Source of the DNA: Methylococcaceae bacterium
GTDB lineage: Bacteria > Pseudomonadota > Gammaproteobacteria > Methylococcales > Methylomonadaceae
Length of the DNA stretch: 64,000 nt
Assembly: GCA_021647585.1 (NCBI GenBank)
Contig: JAKIUK010000005.1
Location: forward strand, 1 to 64,000
Direction: 5' to 3'
Below the pieces are notes generated by a model. The model did no database searches, was not told the DNA's origin, and saw only the letters and a list, made by a program, of their open reading frames with translations. Below are positions 56,452 through 64,000 of the stretch, one piece after another (the first letter of the stretch is position 1; the number at the start of each line of letters is the position of its first letter). Position numbers and translations under genes: made by a program.

Positions 56452-56918
56452 GCTATTAATCAAAGAGCTAATCGAAACTAAGGGCAATTTTTTAAACACC
56501 ATAAGCCCGGCAATCATCAACAAAAACCAGCCAAACAGTTTTTTCATTTTCTTTTTATCAATGGACAAGGCTTTTCTGGCCCCGATTTGTCCACCGATAA
56601 AACAGCTATTTCCAGCATTAATGAAGTTTTCCAGTCCCAGTGTCCTGCTGTCAAATGCCCTGCAAAACCACCAGCTGCAGTTAAACCCACCATAAAAGCA
56701 CTAGATCCCACAGCAATATCCATCGGGATACCTAATAACAACACCATCAAAGGTACTTTTAAAATACCTCCTCCGACTCCCACTAGACCACTACTTAATC
56801 CGGCAGCAAAAGAAACAGGCAAGGCCAGTAATAAATTAACCGAATAATGCTGCTGGTTAAATTGCCGATACCAATGAAACCAATATTTTTTTTTGGGTAG
56901 TGCTTTAGGTTTATGCAC
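56452..56918 (-). pseudogene. TSUP (TauE/SafE) permease remnant
   Basis: It begins at GTG 56918 with a loop-like sequence (HKPKALPKKKYW) and then the C-terminal half of a TSUP transporter, AAGLSSGLVGVGGGILKVPL with the conserved Gly motif and SSAFMVGLTAAGGFAGH. The frame breaks after LEIAV near 56602; the other frame continues IGGQIGARKALSIDKKKM to GWFLLMIAGLMVF and ends at 56452. Loss of one T explains the break. The N-terminal half of the family's usual 250-plus residues is missing, so the gene is both truncated and frameshifted. It follows the HMA-TauE gene. Confidence 0.75.
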
Positions 56919-56945
56919 TACAAGAGTAGGTTTTATTTGTTACTT

Positions 56946-57974
56946 CTATTCCGTCATGATTTTTTGTTCAATTGAATTAAAGTCATAACCTGAATCAGTT
57001 CGGATCAGACCTTTATTAAACATCATGGTACCGACGAAAATTAAGATGACACCCGATAACTGAAAAAACCGGTGGGTTGCGGTGGCTGAAAAGAGGCGCG
57101 TTAAATAACCGAAGCTAAATAGAGCGGGCAATGTACCCAATCCAAACAAAGTCATGATTTTTGCACCTAATAATGGATCACTACTCCCCGCCGCCATCAC
57201 ATACATAGCTTGAAGTGGTCCGCAACCGAGCAAAAAACCTGAGAAAAATCCGATAAAAAAAGGACTGCGCGAACGTTTTCTGTGCTCGATGGCAAAATGG
57301 GCCAGACTTTTGGGTTGCTTTAGACGAACATGTTTTAAAACGGCAAAAACATCCAACATATTCAAACCAAACAGAATCAGAAACCCTCCCGCCGCTAGGT
57401 TGGTGATGCCCTGCATTAAAGGCGTAATACTGATCATCGAACCCAGCAATCCGAACAAAGCACCAAACATGGCATATGACAGAGTCTTACCCACTCCGTA
57501 TAAAATATGTGATAACCAGGAAGATTGCTGTTGTTCGACATCCTTTGCGGTATAACTGATTACAAATCCACCACACATACCAATACAATGCAATCCAGTA
57601 ATCAATCCGACCAACAAGATCATTCCATCACTTAAGTGCGTGTTTAAATCTGGTAAGGTGAACTGGTGAGACAGTTTTCGTGCGGCAATCATGATTATCA
57701 CCATCAAAATGACGGCAACTAAGGCGAAGATCAATTTCAGCCAAAGAGGTTTACCACTTGCTTGTTGCGATGCTATGGGATAACCGCTTAACTCAATAAC
57801 GTTTTGTATATCCTTGAGACTGGTTTTACCTTCATCAAAACAGACATCAACCGTTCCTGAGGGATAATTAGCGGCAACCTGTTCAACACCTTCTAATGGG
57901 GTAACAGCAGTTTCTATGATTGTTTCGCAACCGCTACACTGCATCCCTGTCACATGGAATTTTACTTGCTGCAT
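56946..57974 (-). CDS. HMA domain fused to TauE/SafE-like membrane domain
   Basis: A 342-residue protein. Residues 1-68 form a heavy-metal-associated domain with the metal motif GMQCSGCE (Cys at 13 and 16). After a loop and a membrane helix comes a DsbD/TauE-like domain of about six helices with HCIGMCGG near 130 and GCGPLQAMY later. Such fusions are predicted copper handling or export proteins in the inner membrane, and the neighbours (TSUP remnant, His/Met-rich secreted protein) fit. GGAGGA precedes the ATG strongly. The metal is inferred, not shown. Confidence 0.82.
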   Translation of the reverse strand: MQQVKFHVTGMQCSGCETIIETAVTPLEGVEQVAANYPSGTVDVCFDEGKTSLKDIQNVIELSGYPIASQQASGKPLWLKLIFALVAVILMVIIMIAARKLSHQFTLPDLNTHLSDGMILLVGLITGLHCIGMCGGFVISYTAKDVEQQQSSWLSHILYGVGKTLSYAMFGALFGLLGSMISITPLMQGITNLAAGGFLILFGLNMLDVFAVLKHVRLKQPKSLAHFAIEHRKRSRSPFFIGFFSGFLLGCGPLQAMYVMAAGSSDPLLGAKIMTLFGLGTLPALFSFGYLTRLFSATATHRFFQLSGVILIFVGTMMFNKGLIRTDSGYDFNSIEQKIMTE

Positions 57975-58023
57975 CTTTTTCCTCCAGGAAAGGTATTTAA
58001 AAAACCACTATATTAAGTACCTT

Positions 58024-58055
58024 CCTCGTTCCCACTGTCCTCAGTGGGAACGAGG
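58024..58055. repeat. Perfect 14-base hairpin between secreted protein and HMA gene
   Basis: CCTCGTTCCCACTG pairs perfectly with CAGTGGGAACGAGG across TCCT. It lies just after the stop of the upstream minus-strand gene. It resembles dispersed REP-type palindromes and may also act as a terminator or mRNA stabiliser, since no long T-run follows. Confidence 0.7.
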
Positions 58056-58072
58056 AATATTTCTATGAAAAA

Positions 58073-59074
58073 TTAAGGGGCCATCTGCTGATGAGGGTTT
58101 TGTCCTTTTGCCATAGCCCAATGATGCTCTTGGTGATGATTGCCTATGGCTAACAGGCCGATATAACCCAACCCTCTGATCTTGTTGACTTCAGTGGCTT
58201 GAGCGGTCGTAACAATGATTTGATATTCCCCATTCCCTTTACTCGACTGCATATCCCAACCTGTTTCCATTTTTAACATCCTCGGATGGGCGTTTAACAC
58301 TTTATCCAGTGCCTTTTCTGCTCTAACGGTCACGGGCTTTACTCTGATTTTTACCCCGTACTCGATTGCCTGTTGGGAAAGCACGTCCACGTTATAGGAA
58401 AATTCAAACATATCGCGTAGATGTTGACGCAAGGCTTCCAGGTTGACTTTCGACCAGTCGGTATCAGGATCGGCTGATAATTTTTGTATCACTTCTTGAA
58501 TAGTAGCGAATATATCCGTGCCTGATTCAGTTAATCCCCCCGAAACCCTTCGGGACTGGTGCAGCGAATGTTGAGCCATATGATGCATAGGTTGCATTGA
58601 AACAGCATGTCGAGCATGATCGCTTAATTGGGCATCAAAATATTGATGAATAGCTTTTATAACAGCAGGTTTATGACTAGAAAAAGTAATTTCTGCACCG
58701 TCAACTAAATCTTTATAAGCAATATTAATATGCGTATGTTTTGCTTGGCTTAACTTCTCTAAACCTGGCATGGTCTTACCATGAATTTTTGCAGGCCCAG
58801 AAAAATCACCCTGCTGAAATTCATTAGAAATCTTAGTTAAATGCTGACGTATCAGCTTTAATTGTTGCGTATTTTTACGGTTTTTAACAATAACCTGTTG
58901 AATCCCCCCCGTCGGTGTTTTAGTAAAGATATGGGTCGTGAGTTCCAAATTAAATGGCATCACATGAGCGCCTCTCTGAGCAACCTCATCAAGCCGTTTT
59001 TCGCTTGCTTTTTCTACAGCATAAGACGGACTGACTATTAACAAAGTTAACAGTATTACAAATAATGATTTCAT
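58073..59074 (-). CDS. His/Met-rich secreted protein, two-part, unknown
   Basis: A 333-residue protein with a clear signal peptide (cleavage after SPSYA, residue 19). Residues 20-155 and about 185-333 look like two units of about 140 residues, linked by a Met/His-rich stretch at 156-172 (MQPMHHMAQHS). The C-terminus has GNHHQEHHWAMAKG. Both features suggest copper or other metal binding in the periplasm. The first unit resembles proteins often misnamed aspartate carbamoyltransferase. AAGGAA precedes the ATG. It is upstream of the HMA-TauE gene. No enzyme motif is recognised. Confidence 0.65.
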   Translation of the reverse strand: MKSLFVILLTLLIVSPSYAVEKASEKRLDEVAQRGAHVMPFNLELTTHIFTKTPTGGIQQVIVKNRKNTQQLKLIRQHLTKISNEFQQGDFSGPAKIHGKTMPGLEKLSQAKHTHINIAYKDLVDGAEITFSSHKPAVIKAIHQYFDAQLSDHARHAVSMQPMHHMAQHSLHQSRRVSGGLTESGTDIFATIQEVIQKLSADPDTDWSKVNLEALRQHLRDMFEFSYNVDVLSQQAIEYGVKIRVKPVTVRAEKALDKVLNAHPRMLKMETGWDMQSSKGNGEYQIIVTTAQATEVNKIRGLGYIGLLAIGNHHQEHHWAMAKGQNPHQQMAP

Positions 59075-59177
59075 ATATTTTTCCTTTATATTATGTTCAA
59101 GCTGATTTGCCAGAAATCAACATCATTATATTGTGCCAACCGAACACCTCATATGATTAGAATCATACCCAAAGAAG

Positions 59178-59762
59178 TTATAACAATTTTATAAATCGTT
59201 CCTGACGACTGATCTGCTTGGCCTTTTCAAGGCTTTTTAATGTTCTGTAAAAAGCCTCATGAGAAAGACCAATACGATAAGCAACATCTTTCAATGAAAT
59301 AGATAATTTAACTTCTTTATTGGTATTCATCTCATTTTTCAAAAAAGCAAGGGTTCGCGCTGTTGCAGAGCGAATATTTTTTATCTCATTAATAGCACGT
59401 AAACTTCTTATTTGATGGGCGTACACTGTTAATAACTGCCTCATTACTGCAGGATCTTTTTCAAGGAAAGCGATTAAATCTGATTTTTTTACATAACTTA
59501 CTTCTGTTTTCTTATCCGCGATAGCTGAGCAATGATTTTTTTTTGAGAATAAGGATGCCTCAGCAATGATTTCTCCTGGGAACGCCACATGTAAAATGAC
59601 AGGTGATCCATCAAGCGTATATCTTTGCAACCTTAAGCGACCAGCAGTTATGTAGTACATATTCAGAATTTCGTCATTTTGTAGAAAAAGAGTAGCTCCT
59701 TTTTCAATCAATAATTTTACGGATTTTAAATCAGTAAAGGTGTTGTTAAAAAGACTATTCAT
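59178..59762 (-). CDS. Crp/Fnr family transcription regulator
   Basis: A 194-residue regulator. The N-terminal half is a cyclic-nucleotide-binding-type barrel with FPGEIIAEASLFSKK as the phosphate-cassette-like turn. The C-terminal half is a winged helix with LKDVAYRIGLSHEAFYRTLKSL as the recognition region. FNR's N-terminal Fe-S cysteines are absent and few ligand residues are recognisable, so the effector is unknown. It is a single gene between the metal-related set and acr3. Upstream is a 13-base tandem repeat. No ribosome site is obvious. Confidence 0.85.
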   Translation of the reverse strand: MNSLFNNTFTDLKSVKLLIEKGATLFLQNDEILNMYYITAGRLRLQRYTLDGSPVILHVAFPGEIIAEASLFSKKNHCSAIADKKTEVSYVKKSDLIAFLEKDPAVMRQLLTVYAHQIRSLRAINEIKNIRSATARTLAFLKNEMNTNKEVKLSISLKDVAYRIGLSHEAFYRTLKSLEKAKQISRQERFIKLL

Positions 59763-59772
59763 ATATAGTTTT

Positions 59773-59798
59773 ATCTATCAGTCTTATCTATCAGTCTT
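59773..59798. repeat. 13-base tandem duplication before the Crp/Fnr gene
   Basis: ATCTATCAGTCTT occurs twice in a row, starting 11 bases upstream of the regulator start codon. It may be a simple duplication or part of a binding region. Confidence 0.6.
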
Positions 59799-59880
59799 AA
59801 ATTCAAAATATTTTTTAATCCGCAACTCAAATTAAATACTGTTACATAACGGAGTACAAAAACATGTTTTTTCACACTTA

Positions 59881-61047
59881 TTAGCTAGAAAACCAGCCCT
59901 TAGTGCGTTTACAAAAGCCAACCAATGCCAGCATTAAAGGCACCTCAATCAACACGCCTACGACAGTTGCCAAAGCTGCGCCTGATGATAGACCAAACAG
60001 CATCACCGCTGTGGCAATCGCCACTTCAAAATGATTAGATGCACCAATAAGTGCTGAAGGTGCTGCATTTTCATAAGAAAACCCCCAGAATTTTGCTGCA
60101 ATATAAGTAATTGAAAAGATCAGTATGGTTTGTAACGCTAAAGGAATAGCAATCCATAAAATGGTTAATGGATTGGCAATAATCACATCACCTTTAAATG
60201 AAAATAATAAGATCAAAGTCAACAACAAGGCGACAATAGTAATCGGGGTTAGGACATGTAAAAACTTTTGTTCAAACCAGTCCAGGCCTTTATGAGCTAC
60301 TATCCATTTACGCGAAAAATAACCGGCAAATAACGGTAATGCCACATAAATACTAATAGACAATAACAGTGCTTCCCAGGGGACAGGTAGTTGGCCTACA
60401 CCCAATAAAAAGCCACCAATAACCCCAAATAAAATCAACATCACCAGTGAATTAATGGCAACCATCACCAATGTATGTCCGGCATTACCTCTAGCCAGAT
60501 AGCCCCAGACCAATACCATTGCCGTACAAGGTGCCACGCCCAGTAAAATACAACCGGCCAGATAGCTACGCCATAAGGGGACGGTCATCATTTTTACCCC
60601 TTCATGCATAACCACCGTACCGGAACCATAATGACTACCGACAGGTAAATCCAGGCCAAAGGGTAGTTTCACCAGGTCCGTTGCCTCGGTGCCGATAAAC
60701 TGTTGAAACAAAATACCTAAAAATAAATAAGCAATAGCATACATGGTAAATGGTTTAATCGCCCAGTTGACTATCAGTGTTAACGACACCGGTTTAATAC
60801 TTTTTCCTGCTTTAACCACTTCGGCAAAATCAATTTTCACCATGATGGGATACATCATAAAAAATAGACAGATGGCGATAGGAATGGAGACAACCGGCGC
60901 ACCATTAACATTAATACTCATCCCATCCAGTGTTTTAGCAAATTCAGGGGCATAGACCCCTAATAGAACACCTAAGCCAATACACAATCCCACCCAAAGT
61001 GTCAGATAGCGTTCAAAAAAGCCCATATCATGTTGTTTTTCTGTCAT
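59881..61047 (-). CDS. acr3: Acr3-type arsenite efflux transporter
   Basis: A 388-residue inner-membrane protein with about ten helices. The family's conserved parts are present: FERYLTLWVGLCIGLGVLLG near the start, GVAPCTAMVLVW with the arsenite-binding Cys, and ENAAPSALIGASNHFEVAIA toward the end. It exports arsenite using the proton motive force. GGAG precedes the ATG. It follows arsC by 12 bases, so the two are co-transcribed, with arsenate reduced and then exported. Confidence 0.96.
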   Translation of the reverse strand: MTEKQHDMGFFERYLTLWVGLCIGLGVLLGVYAPEFAKTLDGMSINVNGAPVVSIPIAICLFFMMYPIMVKIDFAEVVKAGKSIKPVSLTLIVNWAIKPFTMYAIAYLFLGILFQQFIGTEATDLVKLPFGLDLPVGSHYGSGTVVMHEGVKMMTVPLWRSYLAGCILLGVAPCTAMVLVWGYLARGNAGHTLVMVAINSLVMLILFGVIGGFLLGVGQLPVPWEALLLSISIYVALPLFAGYFSRKWIVAHKGLDWFEQKFLHVLTPITIVALLLTLILLFSFKGDVIIANPLTILWIAIPLALQTILIFSITYIAAKFWGFSYENAAPSALIGASNHFEVAIATAVMLFGLSSGAALATVVGVLIEVPLMLALVGFCKRTKGWFSS

Positions 61048-61059
61048 CGCATTACTCCA

Positions 61060-61539
61060 TTAAGCTGTTAATTTTCCAATAGTATTAAGCTCGGTGGTTA
61101 ATTGGTCTTTAGGCATGGTTTCTAAAGACAGCTGCAACATTTTTTCTACCCGTAACTTTAAGGTAGCAAAGGTTTGTTCAAAGGCAGCAATTTTTTCCTC
61201 ATCCGACCCCTCAACATGCCCAGGATCCGATACCCCCCAATGTGCCCGTACTGCTTGGCTTAAATAAACAGGACAGGTTTCACCGGCTGCGTTATCACAA
61301 ACGGTAATCACAATATCCATAGCCGTATCTTCAAAGTCTTCCCAGGACTGGCTTTGATAGCCTTCCGTGGGTAAATTATGGCGTTTCAAGGTTGCCAGTG
61401 CCCCGGTATTGATTCTACCGATGGGATGACTACCTGCTGAAAAGGCTTTAATACGGCTTTGTCCTAAGTGATTAATTAACGCCTCTCCCATCACACTGCG
61501 GCAGGAGTTCCCAGTACATATAACAAAAACATTTAACAT
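61060..61539 (-). CDS. arsC: Arsenate reductase, low-molecular-weight phosphatase type
   Basis: A 159-residue protein of the thioredoxin-coupled ArsC family. CTGNSCRS near residue 9 is the catalytic P-loop with the nucleophilic Cys, ITVCDNAAGETCPVY supplies the two resolving cysteines, and HWGVSDPG is the conserved Asp loop. It reduces arsenate to arsenite. I start at ATG 61539, giving MLNVFVICTGNS; an in-frame TTG at 61560 would add seven residues. It is directly upstream of acr3. Confidence 0.94.
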   Translation of the reverse strand: MLNVFVICTGNSCRSVMGEALINHLGQSRIKAFSAGSHPIGRINTGALATLKRHNLPTEGYQSQSWEDFEDTAMDIVITVCDNAAGETCPVYLSQAVRAHWGVSDPGHVEGSDEEKIAAFEQTFATLKLRVEKMLQLSLETMPKDQLTTELNTIGKLTA

Positions 61540-61579
61540 GTGAGCATACTCATTTAACAAAAAAATATAAATTTGGAGT

Positions 61580-61760
61580 AGGATGCAGTTTTCTATCAGT
61601 TAATTTTTGCCGATAGACTGTGTTGCTGAATCAGTTGCATAGCACATAAATGTGCAATTGTCGCTTGAAGCAAAAGGCTGGTTGCGACCGTACTTGCTAT
61701 GCGCCTATCTCAGCACCTTGCTATCGACAAAAATCTACTCGCTATAAAATCCGCATCCTT
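61580..61760. repeat. Long imperfect palindrome between arsC and arsI
   Basis: About 180 bases in which the first 53 bases (GGATGCAGTTTTCTAT, GCCGATAG, GTTGCTGA) pair imperfectly with the last 53 (TCTCAGCA, GCTATCG, ATCCGCATCC). Inner pairs include GCATAGCA with TGCTATGC and GTCGC with GCGAC. It is another candidate non-autonomous element and separates arsI from arsC-acr3. Confidence 0.7.
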
Positions 61761-61849
61761 GGCTGAGCGAAGTATATAAGCCTTTTCTACAAAAGATATT
61801 ATATTTAAGCCACATCCGATCTATCCGTCAAACCAAAGTTGTTGGAGCA

Positions 61850-62308
61850 CTAGCCGCAGCAGGATGATTTATTTTCGTCATCCTTAGTAGGACGACAGGC
61901 ATAAGGGTTTTCGCCATCCGAAGCTGCATTCTGTTCATTGAAAGTAGGAATATCGCTAAGTGAATGAAAAGATTCCCAGGCAATGCCTTGCGGATCCGTT
62001 ACCCAATATTTATCAGAACGCACATAACAACAGGCCGCTCCCTGCTGTTCTTCAACTGGTACTTGAGTTGCATCCAATTGTTGTTTAATACCTTTTAATG
62101 TAGCCTCATCATCGGCTTGAATACCAAGATGATCGAGCCCGAGTTTTTTACTACGATTAGAGATTGCAAAATTAACCCGCGGATCATCCAACATCCATTT
62201 TGCATAATCTTCATGCTGAACTGTTGGCTGACAACCGAACATAGTGCTGTAAAAGTTAATATTTTGTTCGAGATTTTCAACAGCCAAGTGAACGTGTAAT
62301 CTTTTCAT
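61850..62308 (-). CDS. ArsI/CadI-family vicinal-oxygen-chelate protein
   Basis: A 152-residue VOC-fold protein. The vicinal Cys pair needed by ArsI is visible in GAACCYVRSDKYWVTDP, and His near the N-terminus (LHVHLAV), His in LDHLG and the Glu of IAWESF are candidate metal ligands. ArsI cleaves C-As bonds of trivalent organoarsenicals; CadI-type relatives are cadmium-induced. The C-terminus holds a further CRP and CC motif. The ars context favours an organoarsenical role. AGGA precedes the ATG. Confidence 0.85.
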   Translation of the reverse strand: MKRLHVHLAVENLEQNINFYSTMFGCQPTVQHEDYAKWMLDDPRVNFAISNRSKKLGLDHLGIQADDEATLKGIKQQLDATQVPVEEQQGAACCYVRSDKYWVTDPQGIAWESFHSLSDIPTFNEQNAASDGENPYACRPTKDDENKSSCCG

Positions 62309-62330
62309 TGTTTTTCCTATAGAGTTAATA

Positions 62331-62352
62331 ATATATACGTATAAACATATGT
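62331..62352. promoter_or_regulatory. Candidate ArsR operator before arsI
   Basis: ATATACGTATAAACATATG lies about 23 bases upstream of the arsI start and matches the site before arsR at 16 of 19 positions. The imperfect dyad and AT-rich composition suit a SmtB/ArsR dimer. The sequence is seen directly; the binding is inferred. Confidence 0.5.
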
Positions 62353-62365
62353 TTGTAGTAAAAAA

Positions 62366-62716
62366 TTAGCAACAAAGTCCTGTGCCGGGTCGATTTTCCA
62401 TCTGCTTTAAACGGTGCAAATCTACCTTAAATGAATCAGTAAGCTCAACAGACAGTAAAGCATTGCTTAGCAAAGGGGATGCCCAATCGGGTAACTTAGG
62501 ATTAATCTGGTAAAAAACCCACTGCCCTTCCCGACTGGCCTGCAATAAACCGCATTGCCTTAATGATGCCAAATGCCGGGAGATTTTAGGTTGAGATAAT
62601 TCCAGTGCTGTCGTTAATTCACAAACACAAAGTTTACCTTCCTTCTGCAGCAAGGCAATACAACGTAATCGTGTATCATCGGATAGACATTTAAAAAATT
62701 GCACAGGAGATATCAT
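62366..62716 (-). CDS. arsR: ArsR-family arsenic-responsive repressor
   Basis: A 116-residue winged-helix repressor. The arsenite-sensing motif CVCEL (Cys 30, 32) lies in the helix region typical of E. coli-type ArsR, followed by the recognition helix LSQPKISRHLASLRQCGLL. A further CC ends the protein. It should release DNA when arsenite binds. It is first in the ars set on this strand. A promoter-like TTGATA-18-TATGAT precedes it, with the -10 only about 11 bases before the ATG, so the transcript may have a very short leader. Confidence 0.93.
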   Translation of the reverse strand: MISPVQFFKCLSDDTRLRCIALLQKEGKLCVCELTTALELSQPKISRHLASLRQCGLLQASREGQWVFYQINPKLPDWASPLLSNALLSVELTDSFKVDLHRLKQMENRPGTGLCC

Positions 62717-62732
62717 TTATTTAACCAATCAT

Positions 62733-62756
62733 AAATATACGGATAATCATATATCA
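62733..62756. promoter_or_regulatory. Candidate ArsR operator and promoter before arsR
   Basis: ATATACGGATAATCATATA lies inside the spacer of a TTGATA/TATGAT promoter, read toward arsR. It is similar to the site before arsI. Repressor bound here would block RNA polymerase, a usual autoregulation layout. Confidence 0.5.
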
Positions 62757-63090
62757 ATATAAGTAAAAGAGCAACAACTATTTTGATATTACAAGATATC
62801 AAGAAATTACATAAATCCACCTGAATACCCATGAGCTTCCGCCATTTTGAAAAATGTAACCACACAGCCCCGTCATTTCTACATTCTGTTAACAGGAATC
62901 TAATAAATCCCCCGATAAAAGACCTCGGGATGACGGTGTACAGGGTGTCACCATTTTTCTCATCTAAAATGCGGAGACTCATGGATAATCAGGTTAATCT
63001 ATACTTTGTTGGGGGTTTCCATTAATGCCTAACGTACGGCGGCAAAAAGTATTGTGAGCAAAACTTCATGCCGCCTAATTAACACCATTG
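62757..63090. other. Intergenic region between arsR and katG
   Basis: No gene supported. A repeat with ends CCGTCATTTC and GGGATGACGG (about 62869-62938) belongs loosely to the GTCAT-CCGAG group of family 4. An 89-codon frame crossing it is not convincing. Confidence 0.45.
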
Positions 63091-64000
63091 TTAGCTATAT
63101 TTTCCTGCAATATCAAAGCGATCTAGTCTCATCACTTTTACCCATGTCTTAACAAAATTATTGACGAATTTTTCTTTGGCATCTTCAGATGCATAAACTT
63201 CAGCGACGGCACGAAGTTCGGCATTAGAGCCAAATACCAAGTCAACCGGTGTTGCTTTCCACCTAGCCTGTCCGGTCCTACGGTCAACGCCTTCATAAAC
63301 ACCTTCATTTTTGGGTGACTTTGTCCACTTGGTCGACATGTCCAAAAGATTGACGAAAAAATCGTTGTTCAAGGTGCCTGGTTGATTAGTTAATACACCA
63401 TAAGGTTGAGCCTCAGTATTGGCATTCAATGCACGCATACCGCCGATGAGGACAGTCATTTCAGGTACCGTTAAATTTAGATAGTTCGCTTTTGCGATTA
63501 ACATTTCGGCTGGTGAAAGAGAACTCTTTGCATTGTAATAATTGCGGAAACCATCGGCAGCCGGTTCTAACACCGCAAAAGAGGCTAGATCTGTTCCCGC
63601 TTGTGTGGCATCGGCACGTCCTGGTATAAATGGGACAGTGACTTCATAACCGCCATCCTTTGCGGCTTTTTCAATTGCTGCCGCGCCACCCAAGACAATA
63701 ATATCAGCCAGTGATACTTGTTTTTTGCTGCTGTTATTATTGAATTCCGTTTGAATATTTTCCAGTGATTTCAGAACCTTTGCTAATTCCACAGGACTGT
63801 TCGCTGGCCAATCTTTCTGCGGAGCCAGGCGAATGCGAGCGCCGTTGGCTCCACCTCGCATATCTGTTCCACGAAAACTGGAAGCCGAAGCCCAGGCGGT
63901 TCTGACTAATTGAGGGATGGTTAAACCTGAATCTAGAATTTCGGCTTTCAAAATAACGACATCTTTATCGCTAATCATCTGGTAGTCAACTTCTGGAATG
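63091..64000 (-). CDS. katG: Catalase-peroxidase, C-terminal part (cut by window edge)
   Basis: The frame runs to the window edge, so only the C-terminal 302 residues are visible. They match the second, haem-less peroxidase-like domain of KatG: STRAW-type LVRTAWASASSFRGTDMRGGANGARIR, then LADIIVLGGAAAIEKAA, VPFIPGRADA and VLIGGMRALNANTE, ending FDIAGKYS. KatG removes H2O2 and organic peroxides; the active-site domain lies outside this window. It is the last gene on the minus strand, with an intergenic gap before arsR. Confidence 0.93.
   Translation of the reverse strand, partial: IPEVDYQMISDKDVVILKAEILDSGLTIPQLVRTAWASASSFRGTDMRGGANGARIRLAPQKDWPANSPVELAKVLKSLENIQTEFNNNSSKKQVSLADIIVLGGAAAIEKAAKDGGYEVTVPFIPGRADATQAGTDLASFAVLEPAADGFRNYYNAKSSLSPAEMLIAKANYLNLTVPEMTVLIGGMRALNANTEAQPYGVLTNQPGTLNNDFFVNLLDMSTKWTKSPKNEGVYEGVDRRTGQARWKATPVDLVFGSNAELRAVAEVYASEDAKEKFVNNFVKTWVKVMRLDRFDIAGKYS

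Noticed and set aside
62713..62982. An 89-codon minus-strand frame upstream of arsR
   Set aside because: It runs through an inverted repeat with CCGTCAT ends and overlaps the arsR promoter; the translation has no domain-like pattern.
1..64000. CRISPR array, tRNA or rRNA genes, prophage or integron
   Set aside because: I looked for regular direct repeats with unique spacers, cloverleaf-type sequences and integrase or capsid genes and found none; the repeats present are inverted elements.

Overview
The window is an AT-rich chromosomal segment of a gammaproteobacterium, most plausibly a methanotroph of the Methylococcales. That placement is an inference from gene content: an acetate kinase-phosphoketolase pair, AcnA and GltA together, a very large fused flavin/Fe-S oxidoreductase and SulP transport. 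No pmo, mmo, mxa or rRNA gene is present to confirm it. No tRNA, rRNA or CRISPR array was seen.

Layout. 1-3.1 kb: small + strand genes (DUF6494-like protein, pterin-carbinolamine dehydratase, a VOC gene broken by one stop codon, a RibD-type reductase, a bacterioferritin-like protein). 3.4-6.7 kb: a repeat-rich autotransporter. 7-10.7 kb: a 1237-residue protein that looks like NfnB fused to NfnA. 11-20 kb: nitrogen and central carbon metabolism (dodecin, ornithine cyclodeaminase facing arginase, citrate synthase, aconitase A, an L-amino-acid-oxidase-like flavoprotein with a cupin lipoprotein). 21-29.8 kb: alcohol dehydrogenase, a lipoprotein, acetate kinase-phosphoketolase and a beta-CASP nuclease-like protein. 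30-36.3 kb: envelope genes (CtaG, UppP, PepSY-like, HtrA/Deg protease, YfdX). 36.7-43.4 kb: small membrane proteins, a TerB-like/histidine kinase/sigma-54 regulator operon and SulP. 44.2-47.1 kb: a decayed operon for a group-4-hydrogenase (Hyf/Hyc) or complex-I-like membrane complex. 47.8-56.2 kb: glutamate decarboxylase, a frameshifted MFS transporter and an RND-MFP-TolC efflux operon. 56.4-59.8 kb: a metal-flavoured set (TSUP remnant, HMA-TauE fusion, His/Met-rich secreted protein, Crp/Fnr regulator). 59.9-62.7 kb: an arsenic resistance locus (Acr3, ArsC, ArsI-like, ArsR). The right edge cuts katG.

The most striking genome-scale signal is the density of short non-autonomous inverted-repeat elements. 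At least five families lie between genes. One element is nested inside another, and the disrupted copy compared with empty sites elsewhere in the window shows a CTAG target duplication. Two copies of that nested family have substitutions on both arms that preserve the hairpin. Alongside these are at least seven broken genes or remnants, so the region looks like one where small transposable elements and gene decay are active.

Functional links. Arginase plus ornithine cyclodeaminase would take arginine to proline. GltA and AcnA supply the first two TCA steps. Xfp plus AckA would turn sugar phosphates into acetyl-phosphate, then acetate and ATP, with no pta nearby. ArsR probably controls the ars genes through two similar sites that overlap the arsR and arsI promoters.
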